Shown: positions 1-9,739 of the stretch, piece by piece
How the letters are laid out: each line of letters begins with the position of its first letter
Position numbering within the stretch: position 1 is the first letter of the stretch
Source: Gammaproteobacteria bacterium
GTDB lineage: Bacteria > Pseudomonadota > Gammaproteobacteria > Enterobacterales > Alteromonadaceae
Direction: 5' to 3'
Length of the DNA: 64,000 bases
Assembly (NCBI GenBank): GCA_018825965.1
Contig: JAHKAA010000011.1
Span: 124,001 to 188,000 of the forward strand
Program-made: the position numbers and the translations under genes
The notes under the pieces: model-generated
What the model was told of the DNA's origin: nothing
The model's input: only the letters and a program-made list of their open reading frames with translations
The model's database searches: none

Positions 1-3000
1 TGGCCGCAGACCTGATGCTGAGGGCTCATTTGTTAACATTAGAAGACAATTCTTATATTTTGTCTTTAAATATGCACCATATAGCCTCGGATGGTTGGTC
101 GCTGGGTCTTATGATCAAGGAGATCGTTGCATTATATAGTGCTTACATTACTCAAAAAGAATTACAATTGCCTGCTTTACCTATCAAGTATGCAGATTAT
201 GCCGCATGGCAGAGCCACAAAATACAGCAGGGTGAACTTAAGCATCAACTAGATTATTGGAAAAGTAAATTAAGAGGATTACCGGTTTTACATAACTTAC
301 CGCTGGATAAACTGAGACCAGCAATTCCATCTTACGCTGGTCAAGTGCACCATGTTTCAGTTAATCAGCCGCTAATAGATAAAATAAACAAGCTGGCTAA
401 TGACAATGGTTGTAGCCTATTTATGGTATTGCAAGCCGCTTTCGTTGGTTTTCTTCATCGTTGGAGTGGTGAAGATGACATAGTCTTAGGGACGCCAATC
501 TCTGGGCGAACACACTATCAGTTATCTTCTTTAATTGGATTTTTTGTTAACACGTTAGTACTACGTCACAATTTGTCTGCAGAAGCTACATTTGCTGAGC
601 TCCTGAACGACGTAAAACAAACTACTTTGCGGGCATTTGAAAACCAAGACGTACCATTTGAAATACTGGTTGAGCATATGGGCGTCGAGCGCAGTGTTAA
701 TTATTCGCCGCTATTTCAAGTGCTTTTCACTGTTCAAAATAACGATATAGCAGATTTTGAACTGCCTGCAGTGAAAGTATCAGCGATATCTTCACAATCA
801 CAAACAGCCAAGTTTGATTTGTCTGTGCAAGTAAGTGAATTGACGCATGGTGCACAGATTACATGGGAGTACAGCACAGATCTGTTTAATCAGGACACTA
901 TCGAACAAATGGGGCAGTATTACTTGCTATTGCTTGAAATTATCAGCAATGATGTGAATTGTAATATTTTTAAAATGCCATTGCTAAATGAAATTGATCA
1001 ACAATTTTATCAGCAGCAACATGCTATTTTTGATAGCAAAAATGAAGTGACTTTGAATGAACGGAATTGTTTGCATAATATATTTGAAATTCAAGCCGAA
1101 CGTTGGCCAGAAAAAGTTGCAGTGGTATGTGGGCAGCGACAATTAAACTACAGGCTTTTGAATCAACAGGCTAACAGATTAGCTCATTATTTATGTGCAC
1201 AAGGTGTTAAACCCGATGATTTTATCGGTTTGTATTTAGATCGTTCTATTGATTTGATGGTCGGTATGTTGGCTATATTAAAGGCAGGTGCTGCCTACGT
1301 GCCTTTGGATCCCTCATATCCGGAATCTAGATTGCAGTATATGGTCGAAGATGCTGGAATTAAGCGAGTGATCACCCAGCGCAATCTTAATGTTGATTTT
1401 TTTCAATCACAGCTAGAGTTTATTCTTCTTGATGATGAGGCTGCACAGGTTGCATCACCATATAACGATGAAAACTCCAACAGTAATACTTCGATGTTGA
1501 CCAGGAATAATGCGGCTTATGTTATATATACGTCTGGTTCTACAGGAAAACCTAAAGGTGTTGTGATTGAACACGCCAACGTCTTGGCGTTGTTTGAAAG
1601 TTGTAAGCAAGATTTTGTTATTGATCAAAATGACTGTTGGACCATGTTTCATTCATTCTCATTTGATTTTTCGGTCTGGGAGATATGGGGAGCATTATTG
1701 TTTGGTGGCCGGTTAGTCATTGTGCCTTTCGATGTAAGTCGATCCGCTCCGGACTTTTACCAGTTGCTTGAACAACAGCAAGTTACCGTTTTAAGTCAGA
1801 CTCCATCAGCGTTCTATCCGTTGATAAACGAAGTACTGGATACACCAAGAAATATTGTCTTGAAATATGTTGTTTTTGGTGGTGAGGCGTTGGAACCTTC
1901 CAAATTAAAGCCTTGGGTGGATCACTATGGAGATGATACACCAGTACTATACAATATGTACGGTATTACAGAGACTACAGTACACGTAACGTTACATCGA
2001 GTTCTGGCCAAAGATTGTTTAACGAGTAGTCGAGTTATAGGGCAGCCGCTGTCACATTTATATGCATATATTTGTAATCCATATATGGCATTGCAACCGA
2101 CTGCTGTCGTTGGAGAGCTATACATTGGTGGAGAAGGTGTTGCCAGAGGTTATCTGAATAGACCTGATTTAACAAATGATAGGTTTATCACTAATCCTTT
2201 CAACGATCACCCACCTATCTTATATAGAACAGGTGACCTTGCTCGTAGAAACAAAGATGGTCAATTAGAATATATCAGCCGTATTGACCATCAGACTAAA
2301 CTGCGTGGTTTTCGTATTGAATTGGGAGAAATAGAACATGAACTGGCTGCTACTCAGCTAGTTAAAGAGTCAGTCGTTTTGATTAGAGAATCTGCTGAAA
2401 AGCATCAGCAATTGGTTGCATATGTGGTGCCTCTGGCATTAGAACAATCAGATCTTGCTGGTAAACTCAGAGAACATCTAACCAAAGTATTGCCTGACTA
2501 CATGGTGCCTGCTGCTTTTGTCACCATTGAGCAAATGCCTATTACCAGCAATGGTAAAGTAGATAGAAGAGAATTACTGGCTCAAAATGTGAATGCGGAC
2601 GTGGCCAGAGCTAAGTACGTTGCACCTAAAAATGACTTACAAAAACTAATTTGCGACATTTGGTCTGATGTTCTTGAAGTTAACGATGTGGGTATTCATG
2701 ATAACTTCTTTGCGATAGGTGGCGATTCAATACGAGTAGTTAAAATAATTAAGAAAGCACATTCTAAAAATATATTTTTAAAAGTGAAGGATATTTTCAT
2801 CTATCAGACCGTCGCAGAGGTTGCAGCTTTTTACGACTGTAAAAAGCCTCAGGATCAGGTGGGAGAGTTACCAATTCCAATAAAATTGGTCGAGCAGGAA
2901 ATGGATGTAAGCGAATACTTCAATGAGAATATAGAAGATTGCTTCCCTGTTACTCCTTTGCAACATCTTATGCTTGACAAACACGCCGACAAGCATCGAG

Positions 3001-4199
3001 ACATGGCGGTTTATCAGCCCATAATGCTATTTGAAATTTCTTATAGCGAATTCTCTGTCAGTGTACTTGAGCAGGTACTGCTGTATCTGCTGGAGAAGCA
3101 TCCCAACTTACGTTCTACTTTTGCCAGTACACCTCAAGGTCGTTATGTACAACAGGTATTACGTAAGCCAAAACTTGTCTTTGAACAGATTGATTTGATG
3201 GGTATTTCTAACAGTAAGCTGGCTAAGAAAATTAATGAAATAGTCAAAGATGATATGGCTTCCGGTTTCAAACCGGGTGAGCCATGTATCCGCTTTAAGC
3301 TGTTGAAGGTAAGAGATGATAAATGGGGATTCTATATTTCGACTCACCATGCAATTGAAGACGGTTGGGGATTTGTAGAGGTTATAAATGATCTGTTTCT
3401 TTATTACACTGAATTGGAAAAGGGCAACCCACTGCCTATATTAACGAAAGGAAGCAACGTGTTTAAAGAACATGTTGCGTTGAATTTAGAAAGCAGAAAG
3501 TCTGACGAATATAGACAGGTTTGGCAGTCTTTGTTACGTGATTTTAAGCCAATGCAGGCCCCGGTCCTGGTAAACAAGAACGCGGACAAAATACGAGAGG
3601 TGTTAAACGTCAACTTCAGTGCTGATTTGGTTAAAAGCCTTGAGCATGTTGCTCAGAAATATAATGTTCCATTAAAAACATTATTCCTTCTGGCTTATCA
3701 AAGAGCCGTTATGGTGCTTCTGGAAACTGACTACGTAGTTATTGACGTAGTTTCTAGTGGACGCTCGAGCCGGCTAAGTGATCCATTCAAATCTGTTGGA
3801 TTGTTTTGGAACCTATTACCCATTTGTGGTAATAATGAAAAAGACAATGAACAAGCTATAAAGGGGCTTTCTCGAAAATTATTTGATTCTGATGCCTATG
3901 CTCTATATCCGATTGATAAGATTAACGAAATTACTGGTACAGATAGTTGCAGTTACATGGCCTTCAACTATATAAATTTTCATAATCAGGCAAAAGATGG
4001 AATGGAGCATGAGAATATCCAGGTTAAATTAATGTATGCGTCAGATTGTTTTCATCATGTTCTCAAGTTGTCTGTAGCTCCAGGCGAAGGGAATGAGATG
4101 ATAGGAATGCTCGAATACAGCCGGAGTTACTTTAAAGATAAAACAATCAAAAAGCTGTCAAAGTATTTGCTGGAGGCATTGGTCGATTTGTCTGATTAA
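1..4199 (+). CDS. Nonribosomal peptide synthetase, C-terminal part (C-A-PCP-C), 5' truncated by window edge
   Basis: The reading frame is open from base 3, and the residues before the first Met (AADL) fit a condensation domain, so the true start lies outside the window. Numbering from the Met at 15, the domains are as follows. The first condensation domain has HHIASDG at 21-27 and YADYAAWQ. A complete adenylation domain covers about 350-860, with core motifs YTSGSTGKPKG, NMYGITETT, YRTGDL, KLRGFRIELGEIE and NGKVDRREL. A carrier domain has GGDSI with Ser905 for phosphopantetheine. A final condensation-type domain covers about 980-1394 and has an intact HHAIEDG at 1111-1117. Reading the GrsA pocket positions gives DFWSVGMVHK. 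This differs from the threonine code DFWNVGMVHK at one position, so Thr is the predicted monomer. There is no thioesterase or reductase domain, so release may use the terminal C domain (inference). The gene is visibly AT-richer than the core genes. Confidence 0.93.
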   Translation, partial: AADLMLRAHLLTLEDNSYILSLNMHHIASDGWSLGLMIKEIVALYSAYITQKELQLPALPIKYADYAAWQSHKIQQGELKHQLDYWKSKLRGLPVLHNLPLDKLRPAIPSYAGQVHHVSVNQPLIDKINKLANDNGCSLFMVLQAAFVGFLHRWSGEDDIVLGTPISGRTHYQLSSLIGFFVNTLVLRHNLSAEATFAELLNDVKQTTLRAFENQDVPFEILVEHMGVERSVNYSPLFQVLFTVQNNDIADFELPAVKVSAISSQSQTAKFDLSVQVSELTHGAQITWEYSTDLFNQDTIEQMGQYYLLLLEIISNDVNCNIFKMPLLNEIDQQFYQQQHAIFDSKNEVTLNERNCLHNIFEIQAERWPEKVAVVCGQRQLNYRLLNQQANRLAHYLCAQGVKPDDFIGLYLDRSIDLMVGMLAILKAGAAYVPLDPSYPESRLQYMVEDAGIKRVITQRNLNVDFFQSQLEFILLDDEAAQVASPYNDENSNSNTSMLTRNNAAYVIYTSGSTGKPKGVVIEHANVLALFESCKQDFVIDQNDCWTMFHSFSFDFSVWEIWGALLFGGRLVIVPFDVSRSAPDFYQLLEQQQVTVLSQTPSAFYPLINEVLDTPRNIVLKYVVFGGEALEPSKLKPWVDHYGDDTPVLYNMYGITETTVHVTLHRVLAKDCLTSSRVIGQPLSHLYAYICNPYMALQPTAVVGELYIGGEGVARGYLNRPDLTNDRFITNPFNDHPPILYRTGDLARRNKDGQLEYISRIDHQTKLRGFRIELGEIEHELAATQLVKESVVLIRESAEKHQQLVAYVVPLALEQSDLAGKLREHLTKVLPDYMVPAAFVTIEQMPITSNGKVDRRELLAQNVNADVARAKYVAPKNDLQKLICDIWSDVLEVNDVGIHDNFFAIGGDSIRVVKIIKKAHSKNIFLKVKDIFIYQTVAEVAAFYDCKKPQDQVGELPIPIKLVEQEMDVSEYFNENIEDCFPVTPLQHLMLDKHADKHRDMAVYQPIMLFEISYSEFSVSVLEQVLLYLLEKHPNLRSTFASTPQGRYVQQVLRKPKLVFEQIDLMGISNSKLAKKINEIVKDDMASGFKPGEPCIRFKLLKVRDDKWGFYISTHHAIEDGWGFVEVINDLFLYYTELEKGNPLPILTKGSNVFKEHVALNLESRKSDEYRQVWQSLLRDFKPMQAPVLVNKNADKIREVLNVNFSADLVKSLEHVAQKYNVPLKTLFLLAYQRAVMVLLETDYVVIDVVSSGRSSRLSDPFKSVGLFWNLLPICGNNEKDNEQAIKGLSRKLFDSDAYALYPIDKINEITGTDSCSYMAFNYINFHNQAKDGMEHENIQVKLMYASDCFHHVLKLSVAPGEGNEMIGMLEYSRSYFKDKTIKKLSKYLLEALVDLSD

Positions 4200-4234
4200 A
4201 GAGCACCAAAAGTATCATAGGTTATAACTAAGTT

Positions 4235-4262
4235 GCGAGTATCTGGCAGGATGCTCGCTTTT
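4235..4262 (+). terminator. Rho-independent terminator after the NRPS
   Basis: A 9-bp stem (4235-4243 with 4250-4258, one G-T wobble) encloses a 6-base loop and is followed by TTTT. It sits 36 bp past the NRPS stop codon, so it probably ends the NRPS transcript and separates it from the protease gene. Confidence 0.65.
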
Positions 4263-4970
4263 AGTTTTACGCAGCTGTAGTTGTACATTTTCATAAAACC
4301 TGAAATAGGGACGAGCAGCACACTAAACTGGTGCGAATTTCGGCTCTCTTTGCGGTGATTAGCCTACTTATTGCTGGCTATGGTGCCCGGGTGTGCGACA
4401 AAGCGCCTCCATATCGGGAAATGTTCCGTTGTTTAAACTGTATAACTATCTATCTATTTGATTTAATTAATTAACCTTATAAAGTTTGACACTCGTTATC
4501 CCAGGTTCGAGTGATGTAAGGCGTATGTTCAAAGGTGTCAACTAGCTTGAAAAACGGCGCTGAACTCCTTTCAAATACAATTTCTTGTTAGGTTCCTTGA
4601 CGTTAACCTACGGAGACTTTTGATATTTTACTCATCGGAGCATAAATTCATCAGCTGTCTCTTGAGCTCCTGTTGTGCCGATACTCCGCATATTTTGGGT
4701 TGAGTTTTAGTCTGCACTCTGCGTCAGCATCTAACGTATAAGTTTGGTTAAATTCCCTCCATATAAGCATGATTTTATACTTTTCCCCCACAAAGACCGA
4801 GGCAATACAGATTTAATATTTGAAATCTTCTATGATGACTATCATTTGTATAGTGCGGAATTATTTGATACGAGCGTAGTTAAATGCATGCAGCAGTGAA
4901 GCATATGAAAAACGTGCGGAAATTTAATGTGGAAAATGAATTTTGAATTTTCGGTTTTGTTTTTGAATTT
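4263..4970. other. Gene-free AT-rich stretch
   Basis: No convincing coding region was seen on either strand. Short frames exist, such as a 20-codon one near 4885, but they lack a clear ribosome binding site or recognisable product. No insertion-sequence ends or tRNA were seen. It may be decayed DNA between the biosynthetic gene and the protease gene. Confidence 0.5.
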
Positions 4971-4990
4971 TTTTCTTGCGTGTAATAAAG

Positions 4991-4999
4991 TGTTATAAT
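4991..4999 (+). promoter_or_regulatory. Extended -10 promoter for the aspartic protease gene
   Basis: TGTTATAAT is a perfect extended -10 (TG-N-TATAAT) in a T-rich stretch. There is no good -35 at 17 bp (TTTTCT), as is usual for extended -10 promoters. The expected transcript start is near 5006, which leaves a leader of about 137 bases before the gene at 5143. Confidence 0.5.
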
Positions 5000-5142
5000 T
5001 ATCGTTCTTCTTGTGTAGCTGGTGTTGATGATTTGATGTCTGTTACAGTATGGATTTTGGCCATTCTATGGCGTCTCGTCGTGGCGAGTCAATAATTAGT
5101 TTAAAGTTACTCCAGCGAGTAATTGTAGATAAAGGAGGGAGC

Positions 5143-6408
5143 ATGAAAAATTATTTCTCTACTATAAATAAAAATTTATGGATGACTTTTACATTACTTG
5201 GTTTATTCGGTTGTCAAAGTGAAGGTGTTTCTAATTTAATGAATGGGAATAAAAATAGCATTCATGTCTGGGAAGGTGAAGAAAGAAAGTTGACCATTCC
5301 TTTTGAATGGTACAACGGGCATATTATTATACCTGTAAGTATAAATGGCGTGGGGGAGCTACGTTTTGCTTTTGATTCAGGGGCTGCAGCGATAGTTTTA
5401 TTCGAGAATGAAAGGACTCGTTCACTTCAAATCAATGTTGAAAGAAAACTAGAAATTGGAGGGGGAGATAAACTAATTAATGCGAATGTAGTTAATAATA
5501 ATGATCTAAATATAGCTGGTATAACTCTCAAAGACGTAACGTTACTTCACATCCCATTAGAAGAGTCTCCTCTGTTTTCAAGTGTGGACGAAGTTTATTT
5601 TGATGGTGCTATAGGTTATGACCTTCTCAGTCGATTTGTTATCAGGATTAACTATGTCAGGCAAGAGTTAGTATTGTCAGAATCGTCTGCATATAGAATA
5701 GAAAAAGGGGAGTGGTCAGAATTCGATCTTGACATCTCCGATAGAGTTCCGTACTTAAAAATTAAAATAAAAAGTCAGAATAACAGAATCGCATCAGCTA
5801 ATATGATGGTTGATACCGGTGCGCCGTTCAATTTGTACCTTAATCCGGACCTGCATCCAGATATTTCTTTACCAAAGAATTACTATGTCACACAAGGAAA
5901 TGGGTTTAACGGTAAATATAAACGCCTTACAGGAATTTTGGAAAACATTTCTATTGGAGGGGTTAGCTTTGATCGGGTGGCCACACATTATGACGTAAGT
6001 GATTTTCAAGATTTAGACGGAATCGGTTTGATTGGTAACGGGGTGCTGAGTCAATTTGATGTGATATTTGACTATTCAGATGAGAACATTTTTTTGAAAA
6101 AAAATAAAGATTTTATGCCTTCTGAAACACAAAAGTTAGATCGGAGCGGTATTGATATAGCTCCACATCAGTCAGGGGGGGTTGTAAAGTACTTGGATGT
6201 GCATTCGGGTGCAAGTCTGCTAACCATTAAAGTTGGCGATATAGTTACTCATATCAATCATGTTAAGATCAATTATAATAACTATGACCAGTTAACCGCT
6301 CTATTGTACTCGGATAGAAAATTTTTAGACGTTTGCTGGATTTCAAGTGGAAACAGTAAATGTGGCCAACTAAAAATGGCAGAGAGACATTTAGTTCTCA
6401 CTGATTAG
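5143..6408 (+). CDS. Retropepsin/pepsin-like aspartic protease lipoprotein with PDZ-like C-terminus
   Basis: The product has 421 residues. The start is set by a strong ribosome binding site (AAAGGAGGG at 5131-5139) and a lipoprotein signal: a hydrophobic run ending in LFGC, with Cys24 followed by Gln, which predicts the outer membrane. Two aspartic-protease-like lobes follow, with FDSG at 77-80 and VDTG at 223-226, the two motifs that supply the paired catalytic aspartates in this fold. A hydrophobic DGAIGYDLLSRF strand near 165 and IGLIGNGVLSQF near 300 match the flap/helix region of each lobe. Residues about 345-410 resemble a PDZ domain (SGASLLTIKVGDIVTHIN). It stands alone, downstream of an NRPS and convergent with an export operon. 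The substrate is unknown; a role in maturing or degrading a secreted peptide is speculation. The gene is AT-rich. Confidence 0.75.
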   Translation: MKNYFSTINKNLWMTFTLLGLFGCQSEGVSNLMNGNKNSIHVWEGEERKLTIPFEWYNGHIIIPVSINGVGELRFAFDSGAAAIVLFENERTRSLQINVERKLEIGGGDKLINANVVNNNDLNIAGITLKDVTLLHIPLEESPLFSSVDEVYFDGAIGYDLLSRFVIRINYVRQELVLSESSAYRIEKGEWSEFDLDISDRVPYLKIKIKSQNNRIASANMMVDTGAPFNLYLNPDLHPDISLPKNYYVTQGNGFNGKYKRLTGILENISIGGVSFDRVATHYDVSDFQDLDGIGLIGNGVLSQFDVIFDYSDENIFLKKNKDFMPSETQKLDRSGIDIAPHQSGGVVKYLDVHSGASLLTIKVGDIVTHINHVKINYNNYDQLTALLYSDRKFLDVCWISSGNSKCGQLKMAERHLVLTD

Positions 6409-6548
6409 AGTATGTGCTAGAGTTATTATTATTTAATGATAAATGCTCTTTGATTCAGAGATGAAGTGAAACTATATGAAATCTGCTCGCTATATAGCCT
6501 GTTTGTGAAATGTTTTACTCACTTTATCTTTCTATCATACTCTCTAAA

Positions 6549-6588
6549 TTTCCGTGCTACTAACTTTGTAGTGCTGGCAGCACGGAAA
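6549..6588. terminator. Hairpin between convergent genes
   Basis: A 10-bp perfect stem (TTTCCGTGCT at 6549-6558 with AGCACGGAAA at 6579-6588) encloses a smaller ACTA/TAGT stem. It lies between the 3' ends of the protease gene and the minus-strand exporter operon. It probably acts as a bidirectional terminator. Confidence 0.45.
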
Positions 6589-6629
6589 ATTATACTGGAA
6601 ATAATTAAAACATTACCTGGCTTACAAAA

Positions 6630-9047
6630 TTATTGTTGTCTCAATACCATTGCAGGCTTGCGTCCGGCGACTTGCCAGGCTAATGATGCTACGGTACACC
6701 AGCAGATGGCAAAGGTTGCGGCTGCTGCCAACAGATACAGCCATGGACTCTGGTTAATACGTACACTGAATTCGTTAAGCCAGTTGTGTAGTGCCCAAAA
6801 GGTTGCCGGTATTGCCAGCAAAGCACTGATGCTCATAAGTTTTATATATTCGCTTGCCAGTAAGTTCACTAAATTAAAGCGGCCGGCCCCCAGCACCTTG
6901 CGCATCGCCACTTCGCGTGAACGCTGCTCTGCACTGAATGCCGCCAAACCAAACAAACCAACACAGGTTAAAGCTATGGCCAATGCTGCGAAAATCGCAA
7001 TTACTTTGCCTTGACGCTGCTGGTTTTGATACAAAGCGTTGTAATCATCATTCAGCCAGCTCAGCTTTAAATCCTGACGCTGTAAGCGATCGCTTAGCAT
7101 ATGCTGTATTTGGGTACGAACGGAAGTAGCCTGTTCTGGCTGAGTACTTACAATCACATTGCCATGAGTCATTGGCGAGCGGCCGCAGATTAACATCACT
7201 GGTTCCTGCTGTTTAAAAGCAGAACCTATCTGAATATCTGCAACCACACCTACCACCTGCATACGCAATACAGGATTATCACCAGGAAGCAGCCATTCTT
7301 GACCAATAACATCCTGAATTTGGCTGTAGCCCGCTTTGCGTGCCAATGATTCCGTGATGATTACCGCAGCAGTGGCATGATCTTTGTGAATCTGATACCA
7401 GTCACTTTGATGAGTATTGCTAAAATCTCTGCCTGCCAATAGAGTCAAACCTGCGGTTTTTACAATGTCAAAACCTGTGCCTATCTGCGAAATAGGTGGT
7501 AGTGCAGTGTCTTGAGTTTGACCTGGCAGTTGAATATTCATTGCCTGAGAAATAGTATCGGTCAGCTGTGTATCCAGTATGGAAACTGAATTTACGCCGT
7601 CTATCTGATAAAGGCTTTGTATTAAATTTTGACTTTCGACTCCGAACAATTTGCTGTTATCAATACCATTAACCAGCAACCGGGCCTCACGTTTATAGCC
7701 GGTTGGCTGATCTTGTAGCAACTGTAACTGTTGCTGCAGCACGACACTTGATACCAGCAAACCTATGGTAATAGCACCCTGCAGTACCAGTAAGCCTTTG
7801 CGCAACCAGATTGCAGTATTACCACGTTGAAAATCACCACTGAGTACTTTTTTTGCGTCAAAGGCCGAGATAAATACTGCCGGATACACACCGGCTAACA
7901 TGCCGACACTTAATACACTGCTGAGCAAAATCAAACCAAAGTTACCAGCATAATCCAGGTAAAGCGTACGATTTACCAACAGATTAAAATGTGGTAATAC
8001 CAGCTCTACTGTCACGGCCGCCAGTAAACCCGCACTGCAGGCAATGAGTAATGATTCGAGCATAAACTGTACAAAAAGCTGGCTGCGGCTGGCGCCGAGC
8101 GCTTTACGCACGCCGACCTCTTTGGCTCTTACCGCCGCGCGTGCAGTGCTCATATTAATAAAGTTAATGGCGGCAATCAGCAACAATAAGGCTGCTAAAA
8201 ACAGGCAGATATGCACAGTACCAGCGGAACCATTTACTTTGAACTCGTAAGCCAGGCTAGAATAAAGATGAATATCTGTAAGCGCGCGCAGTTGTAATTC
8301 AGCAATATTCTGGCCTTCATAGGTCTGCTTGTTTAACTGACTAGTTAACTGCAGCAGCATGGCGGTTTTATCAATGTCAGTTGGCAAAGATATGTAGCTA
8401 TATACATTATTCACCGCCATGCCGCTGGCTGCTATTTCATCGCTGATTCGGCGCAATGAGCCTGCCTGGAAATGACTTTGCTCAGGCATTCGATACACAG
8501 CGCTGATTGTATAACGCTGCTCGCCCAGTTGTAGCTGCTGGCTAAGTACTGAACTAGTACCAAACAACCGCAAGGCTTCCTGTTCAGACAGAGCAATCTG
8601 GTTTGGTTGTGATAACGTTGCTACTAAATCACCTTGCAATACATCAATGTGGAAAAAATCCGTGATGTTGGCATCTACAGATTGTGCCTGCTCCAGGGTC
8701 AGCTGTTGGCTGGAATCAGCCAGGCGTAGCGCTGGTGCGCCACTGTTAATCCGTGTAACCCGGATCCGCGCGTCATAGTTTTCCAGAACAGCTTTCATTG
8801 CTGGGCTTGATACTGGAAAGCGCTGATTTACGGGGACAAAAAACTGCTCCAGCCTGTGACTGTTGCTCGCGTTAGGGTGCATTTTGTCATAGCCAAGCTC
8901 ATAGCTTGCATAAAGTAAAATCAATAATGCTGACGCCAGACCTATGGTTAACCCCAGAAGATTTAACGCTAAATGTGTTTTATGCCGCAACACAGCACGC
9001 AGGCCAGTTGTAAGGTAATTGCCTAACATGGGCAGTGAGTTAAGCAT
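6630..9047 (-). CDS. MacB/FtsX-type ABC transporter permease
   Basis: The product has 805 residues. The start at 9047 follows GGAGG and overlaps the upstream ATPase gene by 8 bp, so the two are translationally coupled. It is a duplicated FtsX architecture. An N-terminal membrane helix (NLLGLTIGLASALLILLY) precedes a large periplasmic domain and a first FtsX core (AKEVGVRKALGASRSQLFVQF). A second periplasmic domain and second FtsX core (REVAMRKVLGAGRFNLVNLLASE) follow, giving about eight membrane segments. Members of this class do not move substrates through a central pore. In MacB they drive a periplasmic adaptor and TolC by mechanotransmission, exporting peptides, siderophores or antibiotics. 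The neighbouring ATPase and adaptor complete the pump; no outer-membrane channel gene lies in the window. The substrate is unknown. Confidence 0.88.
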   Translation of the reverse strand: MLNSLPMLGNYLTTGLRAVLRHKTHLALNLLGLTIGLASALLILLYASYELGYDKMHPNASNSHRLEQFFVPVNQRFPVSSPAMKAVLENYDARIRVTRINSGAPALRLADSSQQLTLEQAQSVDANITDFFHIDVLQGDLVATLSQPNQIALSEQEALRLFGTSSVLSQQLQLGEQRYTISAVYRMPEQSHFQAGSLRRISDEIAASGMAVNNVYSYISLPTDIDKTAMLLQLTSQLNKQTYEGQNIAELQLRALTDIHLYSSLAYEFKVNGSAGTVHICLFLAALLLLIAAINFINMSTARAAVRAKEVGVRKALGASRSQLFVQFMLESLLIACSAGLLAAVTVELVLPHFNLLVNRTLYLDYAGNFGLILLSSVLSVGMLAGVYPAVFISAFDAKKVLSGDFQRGNTAIWLRKGLLVLQGAITIGLLVSSVVLQQQLQLLQDQPTGYKREARLLVNGIDNSKLFGVESQNLIQSLYQIDGVNSVSILDTQLTDTISQAMNIQLPGQTQDTALPPISQIGTGFDIVKTAGLTLLAGRDFSNTHQSDWYQIHKDHATAAVIITESLARKAGYSQIQDVIGQEWLLPGDNPVLRMQVVGVVADIQIGSAFKQQEPVMLICGRSPMTHGNVIVSTQPEQATSVRTQIQHMLSDRLQRQDLKLSWLNDDYNALYQNQQRQGKVIAIFAALAIALTCVGLFGLAAFSAEQRSREVAMRKVLGAGRFNLVNLLASEYIKLMSISALLAIPATFWALHNWLNEFSVRINQSPWLYLLAAAATFAICWCTVASLAWQVAGRKPAMVLRQQ

Positions 9048-9729
9048 ATTTGGCCTCCAACGCGCGTTCTGTAATAATCTGGCCATCCAGCATCTGTACT
9101 ATGCGGCTGGCGTAGCGTGATTCGTGCTCGGAGTGCGTTACCATCACTACTGTAGTGCCTTCGCGATTGAGCTGGCGCAGCATATTCATGACTTCTTCGC
9201 TGTTTTTTGAGTCCAGATTACCTGTTGGTTCGTCGGCCAGAATCAGCGCTGGGTTAATTACCAGTGCCCGCGCAACAGCTACCCTTTGCTGCTGACCGCC
9301 TGACAACTGCAGCGGTAAGTGATCTGCACGATGATCAATCTGCATGCGTTTTAATATTGCTTCAACCCTTTGTTTCCGCTCGGCGGTAGCTATCCCCTGA
9401 TACTGCAAAGGCAACTCGACATTCTGAAATACCGTTAGCTCATCAATAAGGTTAAAGCTCTGAAATACAAAACCCAACTGAGTTTTACGTAGTTGTGCAA
9501 GTTGCTTTTCGTTGTAGTGTGCAATGTCGTTACCTTGATACAGATAAGCTCCTGAGCTTGGGCTATCAAGCATTCCAAGAATGCTAAGTAAAGTAGATTT
9601 ACCGCAGCCAGAAGGCCCCATTATCGCCACGAAATCACCTTGCTCAATATGCAAATCAATTTGGTTCAGAGCAGTGGTTTCGAGCTCTGCAGTACGGAAC
9701 ACTCTGTTTAATTGTTGTAACTGAATCAT
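9040..9729 (-). CDS. ABC transporter ATP-binding protein (MacB/LolD type)
   Basis: The product has 229 residues. The start at 9729 is preceded by AAGGG with 8-base spacing. All nucleotide-binding motifs are intact: Walker A GPSGCGKST, Q-loop FQSFNLIDELTV, signature LSGGQQQRVAVARAL, Walker B LILADEPTGNLDS and switch VTHSE. The sequence belongs to the group of stand-alone ATPases paired with FtsX-like permeases. It energises the permease encoded immediately downstream. The gene lies 10 bp after the adaptor gene, in a three-gene operon ordered adaptor-ATPase-permease. Confidence 0.92.
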   Translation of the reverse strand: MIQLQQLNRVFRTAELETTALNQIDLHIEQGDFVAIMGPSGCGKSTLLSILGMLDSPSSGAYLYQGNDIAHYNEKQLAQLRKTQLGFVFQSFNLIDELTVFQNVELPLQYQGIATAERKQRVEAILKRMQIDHRADHLPLQLSGGQQQRVAVARALVINPALILADEPTGNLDSKNSEEVMNMLRQLNREGTTVVMVTHSEHESRYASRIVQMLDGQIITERALEAKYA

Positions 9730-9739
9730 AGAATTGCCC

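Noticed and set aside
5036..5095. A 19-codon hydrophobic frame (begins MSVTVWILAILWRLVV) between the extended -10 promoter and the aspartic protease gene
   Set aside because: No convincing ribosome binding site and too short to judge. It could be a leader peptide, but nothing beyond an open frame supports it.
6466..7014. A 182-codon plus-strand frame
   Set aside because: Most of it lies antisense to the FtsX-type permease gene; it has no recognisable domain and the minus-strand gene is certain.
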